A DNA stretch of 10,120 nt, taken from positions 1 through 10,120 of the forward strand of contig PMCR01000174.1 in the NCBI GenBank assembly GCA_003155465.1, read 5' to 3'. The position numbers and the translations under genes are program-made. This document shows, one piece after another, positions 7,010 to 10,120 of the stretch (its first letter is position 1; each line of letters begins with the position of its first letter). This DNA comes from Myxococcales bacterium. Lineage in GTDB: Bacteria; Myxococcota; Polyangia; Fen-1088. The notes under the pieces are model-generated. The model ran no database searches, had not been told where the DNA came from, and saw only the letters and a program-made list of their open reading frames with translations.

Positions 7010-8005
7010 CTACCTCCGACTGGGCACGACCACGGCCGCCCCTCGTTCTTCGCCGTCACAACTGAATACCGCAAGTCCCGGCTGGGTGAGCAGGCGTTCC
7101 CGCTGAAAAGACGCCAACATCGCCAGTGACAGGAATCCCGCGGCCGCGCCCACCTCGCCCACACACGTCGCTGGCCCCCATTGTTCAAGCTGGCCGCTCT
7201 GTTCACCCATGCGGGCCAGGGTCAGGCTCAGTTCGTCGAACGGGCGCTGCTCGCCCGAGCAGTCGTGCGCGAGATAGCCGAGATCAATCATGCGCAATCG
7301 CGCCTGGCCCAGGGCATTGGTCATCGCCTGCTGCAACCCGAGGCCCGTGGCGGGAAGACCCGAGATGCGATTGGCCGGTTCGCGCGCGGTGGCAACGCTG
7401 GCCAGGCAGGCCAGGCTGGCCACGTCGGTACGCGAAGACAGAAGCAGCACAGCGGCGCCCTCGCCAGGCACGAAGCCGTCCGAGTTGTCCGGGACGATGA
7501 TGCGCCCCTCCTTGAGGAGATCCTTGACACGAGTCGTGTCGATGAAGGTGTCCACGCCCCCGACCGCGCACGCCAGGGTGCGGCGATCGGACAGCAAAGC
7601 TGCTGCGGAGACCAGCGCTTCGCCGATGCCCGCCCGACCGCGAGCGAGCACCCGGCTGCGCCGACGGTCGATGTGCAAAGAGGTTCGCAGGACAATCTCG
7701 TCCAGCACCGGTTCCGGGCGATAGGGCAGGTCTTTGGGGTCTGGGGCGCAAAGCAGGAGCGGCACCTCAGCTCGGCCCGCGGATCGCGCACATTCCTCCA
7801 GCGCCACCGCAGCCATGGCGGCCAAACGGTTGGCACCCCGCAGTCCCTTGGGCACCCGCGCGCACACTCCGCTGACGGGATCCCCATCTTGGCCCTTCAC
7901 CTCAAGGTCGTCGAAAACCTGGGTGCGCTTCTGCAGCGAGCGTATCGTCTGCGCGAGGGTGGGTCCCACCGCAGTGATGGCCCCGGCCGCAAGTATCGCC
8001 AGCAT
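7010..8005 (-). CDS. Thiolase/beta-ketoacyl synthase-fold protein, apparently non-catalytic, T6SS accessory
   Basis: A 331-residue protein; the ATG at 8005-8003 overlaps the DUF2169 stop as TAATG. The fold is shown by the start LAILAAGAITAVGP, the ALVSAAALLSDRRTLACAVGGVD segment, the near-canonical DGFVPGEGAAVLLL (residues ~176-189) and a GEVGAAAGFLSLAMLA stretch near ~285. The region where ketosynthases have the nucleophilic Cys (about 115-128) reads RVLARGRAGIGEAL, without Cys, and the second active-site His position in the GEVGAAAG segment is Glu. So condensation chemistry is unlikely. Proteins of this type recur between DUF2169 and DUF4150 genes in T6SS accessory clusters, where a structural or chaperone role is plausible but unproven. 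The gene is shorter than an ordinary ~410-residue ketosynthase. Confidence 0.8.
   Translation of the reverse strand: MLAILAAGAITAVGPTLAQTIRSLQKRTQVFDDLEVKGQDGDPVSGVCARVPKGLRGANRLAAMAAVALEECARSAGRAEVPLLLCAPDPKDLPYRPEPVLDEIVLRTSLHIDRRRSRVLARGRAGIGEALVSAAALLSDRRTLACAVGGVDTFIDTTRVKDLLKEGRIIVPDNSDGFVPGEGAAVLLLSSRTDVASLACLASVATAREPANRISGLPATGLGLQQAMTNALGQARLRMIDLGYLAHDCSGEQRPFDELSLTLARMGEQSGQLEQWGPATCVGEVGAAAGFLSLAMLASFQRERLLTQPGLAVFSCDGEERGAAVVVPSRR
7013..7017 (-). promoter_or_regulatory. Ribosome binding site of the PAAR-like gene
   Basis: GGAGG on the minus strand, five bases before the ATG at 7007 and lying within the last three codons of the thiolase-like gene. It decides the PAAR-like start and suggests this gene is translated efficiently on its own account. 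Confidence 0.7.
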
Positions 8006-9072
8006 TACGAGGCCACCCCAGCGCCATGGGCGCCCGGACCGAAGTACGGCTTGCCTGATTCCAGCGCAGCCAAGTGACTGCGACTGGGTTTGCCGACCAC
8101 CACATGGCGCAGCGCCAGCAGGTTCGGCTCTGGCGCGTAGGCGGCGTGGGCGACCAGCGAAAAGCGTCGCTCCTCTGGTTCGATGGTGATTGTGTCCACC
8201 CACGCGACCGTCTTGTGCAGCTCCTTGCGGGCGCAGAACAACACGGGCACCTCGAACGCGGGTAGTTTGAAGGCCTCTTGCCTGGACTTGGTCATGGACT
8301 CCAGCCGGACCAACTCGCCCGCCGGGTAGAGATCGAGTTGCTGGTCCGCCGGGGCGACGTTCCAAAACAGGGCATTGAAATCAGTCGGCAGAAGAGGCGC
8401 CCGCGACTTCTGCCAGGCCTGATCGTAGGTTCCGGCATATCGGCGACGTGGGTCCCAGTGCGGGGCGACAGGACCGAATCCCATGGGAGCCGGTCGATCG
8501 TTGCACGACTTCAAGATTTGGCGCGGGTCTTCGAAGTTGGGAGCCGGCATGCCGTCCAGACTGCGCGGTTGTCGGGTCACCCCGCTGCCTGCCGGATTGC
8601 GCATTTCAACGCAACGGCTGTCCTGTCTATCGGTTCCGCCAAAGGCGCGTTCCCACGCGATGGGCACGCGATCAAGGGGAACGATACGCGAGGGGACTTC
8701 GTCGCGCAGGACAGCGGGCACCCAAATACGCTTGGCAAAAACCCTTGCGGTCTTGACCAGGCGTTTGCCAACCTGCACGGTGACGTCGATTTCCGATATC
8801 GCGGCCGGGAACACCAACGCGCCGGCCAGCAACACATCCACGCGCGGCTTGGGCGGCGTCAGCTCGGTGGCGCGCAACAGACCACTGCTTGCCGGATCCC
8901 CAGCGAACGCGTCCGCCTCCAGCACGGCTTGGGACTCGACCAACCTGGTTGTGCCGTCGCTGGTCCAAGCATAGGTGGCCTTCACTGCCACCATGAAGTG
9001 GCCGCGCCCCTCGGCGTCCTTGCCGGCCGCTTCGGCGACCGCAAAGGGCGTCAGGTTGAGTATGCTGCCCAT
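8005..9072 (-). CDS. DUF2169 family T6SS effector-loading adaptor
   Basis: This 355-residue protein carries the DUF2169 hallmarks: an N-terminal ILNLTPFAV and VAVKATYAW, PKPRVDVLLAGALVFP, WERAFGGTD (around residue 140), RNPAGSGV, PMGFGPVAPHWDPRR, AGTYDQAWQ (around 213), PLLPTDFN and a late DTITIEPEERRFSLVAHA. It has no signal peptide or membrane segment. DUF2169 proteins act as cytoplasmic adaptors that hold a DUF4150 PAAR-like protein or effector and hand it to VgrG; the Agrobacterium Tde2 locus is the usual example. The ATG at 9072 follows the previous TAG by four bases, with no strong ribosome site, suggesting coupling to upstream translation. Its stop overlaps the next start. Confidence 0.92.
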   Translation of the reverse strand: MGSILNLTPFAVAEAAGKDAEGRGHFMVAVKATYAWTSDGTTRLVESQAVLEADAFAGDPASSGLLRATELTPPKPRVDVLLAGALVFPAAISEIDVTVQVGKRLVKTARVFAKRIWVPAVLRDEVPSRIVPLDRVPIAWERAFGGTDRQDSRCVEMRNPAGSGVTRQPRSLDGMPAPNFEDPRQILKSCNDRPAPMGFGPVAPHWDPRRRYAGTYDQAWQKSRAPLLPTDFNALFWNVAPADQQLDLYPAGELVRLESMTKSRQEAFKLPAFEVPVLFCARKELHKTVAWVDTITIEPEERRFSLVAHAAYAPEPNLLALRHVVVGKPSRSHLAALESGKPYFGPGAHGAGVAS

Positions 9073-9076
9073 AGCG

Positions 9077-9580
9077 CTAGTTGAGGTGGACCGCGCCGCC
9101 CCTCACCCGATTGACATTTGAAGCGCGGGACGTGATGTTCCGGCCCACCACATGAACCTCGCCATTGGCCGACACCGTGACCAGCGATTGACCCGCGCGC
9201 AGACGGACTGTCCGGGTACCGACGAGATCGATCTCTTTGGCGCGAATCTCAAAGCGCTCGTCCAATGTCTCGTGCGCTGATTCGGCAAATACGCACCAAA
9301 GCACGGGCGCCGACAAGCCAGGCGGATGCAGAACAACCGCGGGAACCGGGGCGATGGCCGTAGCCGCCGCCAGCCATCGCCGGTCCACATGCCGGGGCAC
9401 GCGAACCGAATAGCGGGTTCCATCGGTTTCGGCAAAAACCGCATCGGAACCCGCCTCCAGGCCAAGCACGCGGCCTTCCACGTGCTTGGCGCCTGCTGGC
9501 GCCCCACGGCCGGACGAAACACGCCGGGCCGGAGCAGCCCGAAGCTTGATTTTTGCACTCCTCTTGCGAACTGCGGGCAT
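9077..9580 (-). CDS. DUF6484/DUF3540-like T6SS-cluster protein
   Basis: A 167-residue protein starting with a basic leader (MPAVRKRSAKIKLRAAPARR). Residues ~35-75 read VEGRVLGLEAGSDAVFAETDGTRYSVRVP, the small beta domain of the DUF6484 type. The C-terminus, IDLVGTRTVRLRAGQSLVTV then GEVHVVGRNITSRASNVNRVRGGAVHLN, matches the beta-helical, VgrG-tail-like end found in DUF3540/DUF6484 proteins (pattern G..S..L...G.V...G....S.S...N...GG.V..N). Such genes sit at the head of DUF2169 clusters and may contribute to the spike. ATG 9580 has GGAGG six bases upstream, the best ribosome site in the cluster, consistent with its being the first gene of the operon. Exact function is unknown. Confidence 0.75.
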   Translation of the reverse strand: MPAVRKRSAKIKLRAAPARRVSSGRGAPAGAKHVEGRVLGLEAGSDAVFAETDGTRYSVRVPRHVDRRWLAAATAIAPVPAVVLHPPGLSAPVLWCVFAESAHETLDERFEIRAKEIDLVGTRTVRLRAGQSLVTVSANGEVHVVGRNITSRASNVNRVRGGAVHLN

Positions 9581-9586
9581 GGCTGA

Positions 9587-9591
9587 CCTCC
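9587..9591 (-). promoter_or_regulatory. Ribosome binding site of the first operon gene
   Basis: GGAGG on the minus strand, six bases before the ATG at 9580. It is the strongest Shine-Dalgarno match in the operon and fixes the start of the DUF6484-like gene; the following genes mostly use coupled starts. Confidence 0.75.
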
Positions 9592-10120
9592 GACGGGGGA
9601 TGGTACCAACACCCTGTTTGCGATCAAGCAGCCTTTCGTTACTGAACCCAATCTTTGCTTGCCGTTGCCGCCAGCCAGTTCTTCACGACTGTGCCAAAGT
9701 CAGTCAGACTGGTGAGTGCGCTGGAGCATAAACGAATACAGGGGGTATTTTCGGTTCGAGAACCCCTTCCTCCGCGCGCCGCCACACCCTCGCGCGTGCC
9801 GGGGCGGGCCGCGTGGGGCGGGTTTGAGCGGGTTTGACCTTTACCGCCCGATCTGCGTGCTGAAAAGCCTGTCTCGACCTCTGGCACCCGGTTACGGAGT
9901 GGGCTGGCGCAAGGCGATCGCACGCGCGCCGGCATGACCGCGCCAGCCTGCGGACTGACCCTGGTTCATCCACTGAGCAATCAGCGGTGATGGCCAGGCA
10001 TAGCACTACTGATTGAAATTCTCCCGTCGTCGTCGCTGCTGCGGGCCCTGTACGCTTTCTCGCTCCTCAGTCAGATACGTCGAGTATCTTGCCTCGTCGC
10101 TCGTCGCGGCCAGGGCTCCT
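9592..10120. other. Region with no supported gene: operon leader and upstream DNA
   Basis: About 530 bases upstream of the operon. Frames on either strand here are short, Arg/Pro/Ala-rich and show no domain pattern, so I call none. Composition shifts: 9640-9760 is moderately AT-richer than the coding region, 9770-9840 is extremely GC-rich, and 9990-10060 is mixed. The operon promoter should lie in this stretch, but I see no convincing -35/-10 pair. Confidence 0.6.
10073..10089. repeat. Short perfect inverted repeat
   Basis: AGATAC (10073-10078) and GTATCT (10084-10089) form a perfect 6-bp stem around the loop GTCGA. The flanks do not extend the pairing. It could be an operator, a piece of a structured RNA or part of a repeat element cut by the window edge; no T-tract follows on either strand, so a terminator is unlikely. 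Confidence 0.45.

Noticed and set aside
4118..9084. Long plus-strand open frames opposite the operon (for example 4118-4792, 6165-6959, 7181-8077, 8278-9084)
   Set aside because: They lie fully antisense to genes with clear family motifs, are rich in Arg/Gly/Pro/His and show no domain pattern; such frames are common opposite high-GC genes.
9678..9695. Possible sigma-54 promoter, minus strand TTGGCAC followed by AGTCG and TGAA
   Set aside because: The -24 half is perfect, but the -12 half lacks the essential GC dinucleotide, so it is probably chance.
9735..9770. Possible sigma-70 -10 element TATGCT on the minus strand
   Set aside because: No acceptable -35 hexamer at 16-18 bases; the best candidate there is GAAAAT.
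9639..10006. Minus-strand frames upstream of the operon (98 and 100 codons)
   Set aside because: Arg/Pro/Ala-rich translations with no recognisable motif, mutually overlapping, and no ribosome site.

Overview
The window is high-GC DNA with dense, overlapping minus-strand genes and looks like an accessory region of a proteobacterial chromosome. A beta- or gammaproteobacterium is my best guess from the gene families. Nothing in the window fixes the genus.

Left part (about 1-2450) is the remains of a defence or restriction neighbourhood. It holds a minus-strand HNH-type endonuclease that runs off the left edge (1-542). Next comes a plus-strand type III-like restriction helicase/nuclease gene wrecked by a stop codon, a frameshift and loss of its middle (613-1424). 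After that is a plus-strand AlbA/Schlafen-like ATP-binding regulator gene, also with its middle deleted (1464-2197), which carries an in-frame 12-bp tandem repeat. A small unassigned minus-strand frame follows (2209-2433).

Middle and right part (2510-9580) is one minus-strand operon of nine tightly packed genes. In transcription order they are: a DUF6484/DUF3540-like protein, a DUF2169 adaptor, a thiolase/ketosynthase-fold protein that has lost its catalytic residues, a DUF4150 PAAR-like spike protein, a 719-residue putative effector, two small related proteins, and a small alarmone hydrolase-like HD protein. Together the first four are the accessory kit that loads a toxin on a type VI secretion (T6SS) spike. 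No VgrG, Hcp or sheath gene is in view. The DUF6484, DUF2169, thiolase-like, PAAR-like, effector, two small genes and hydrolase make eight recognisable coding genes; the strong GGAGG site upstream of 9580 marks the head of the set.

The main result is the effector and its neighbours. Its C-terminal ~150 residues are a RelA/SpoT-type nucleotide pyrophosphokinase domain, so it is a predicted T6SS toxic alarmone synthetase (or tRNA 3'-end pyrophosphorylating enzyme). It is followed, in translationally coupled order, by two small paralogous proteins that are candidate immunity factors, and by an intact HD hydrolase of the family that removes such pyrophosphates. This joins a delivered toxSAS-type effector to an enzymatic antidote in one operon.

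The last ~540 bases (9581-10120) hold no gene I can support. They contain the operon leader and a short perfect inverted repeat near the right edge.
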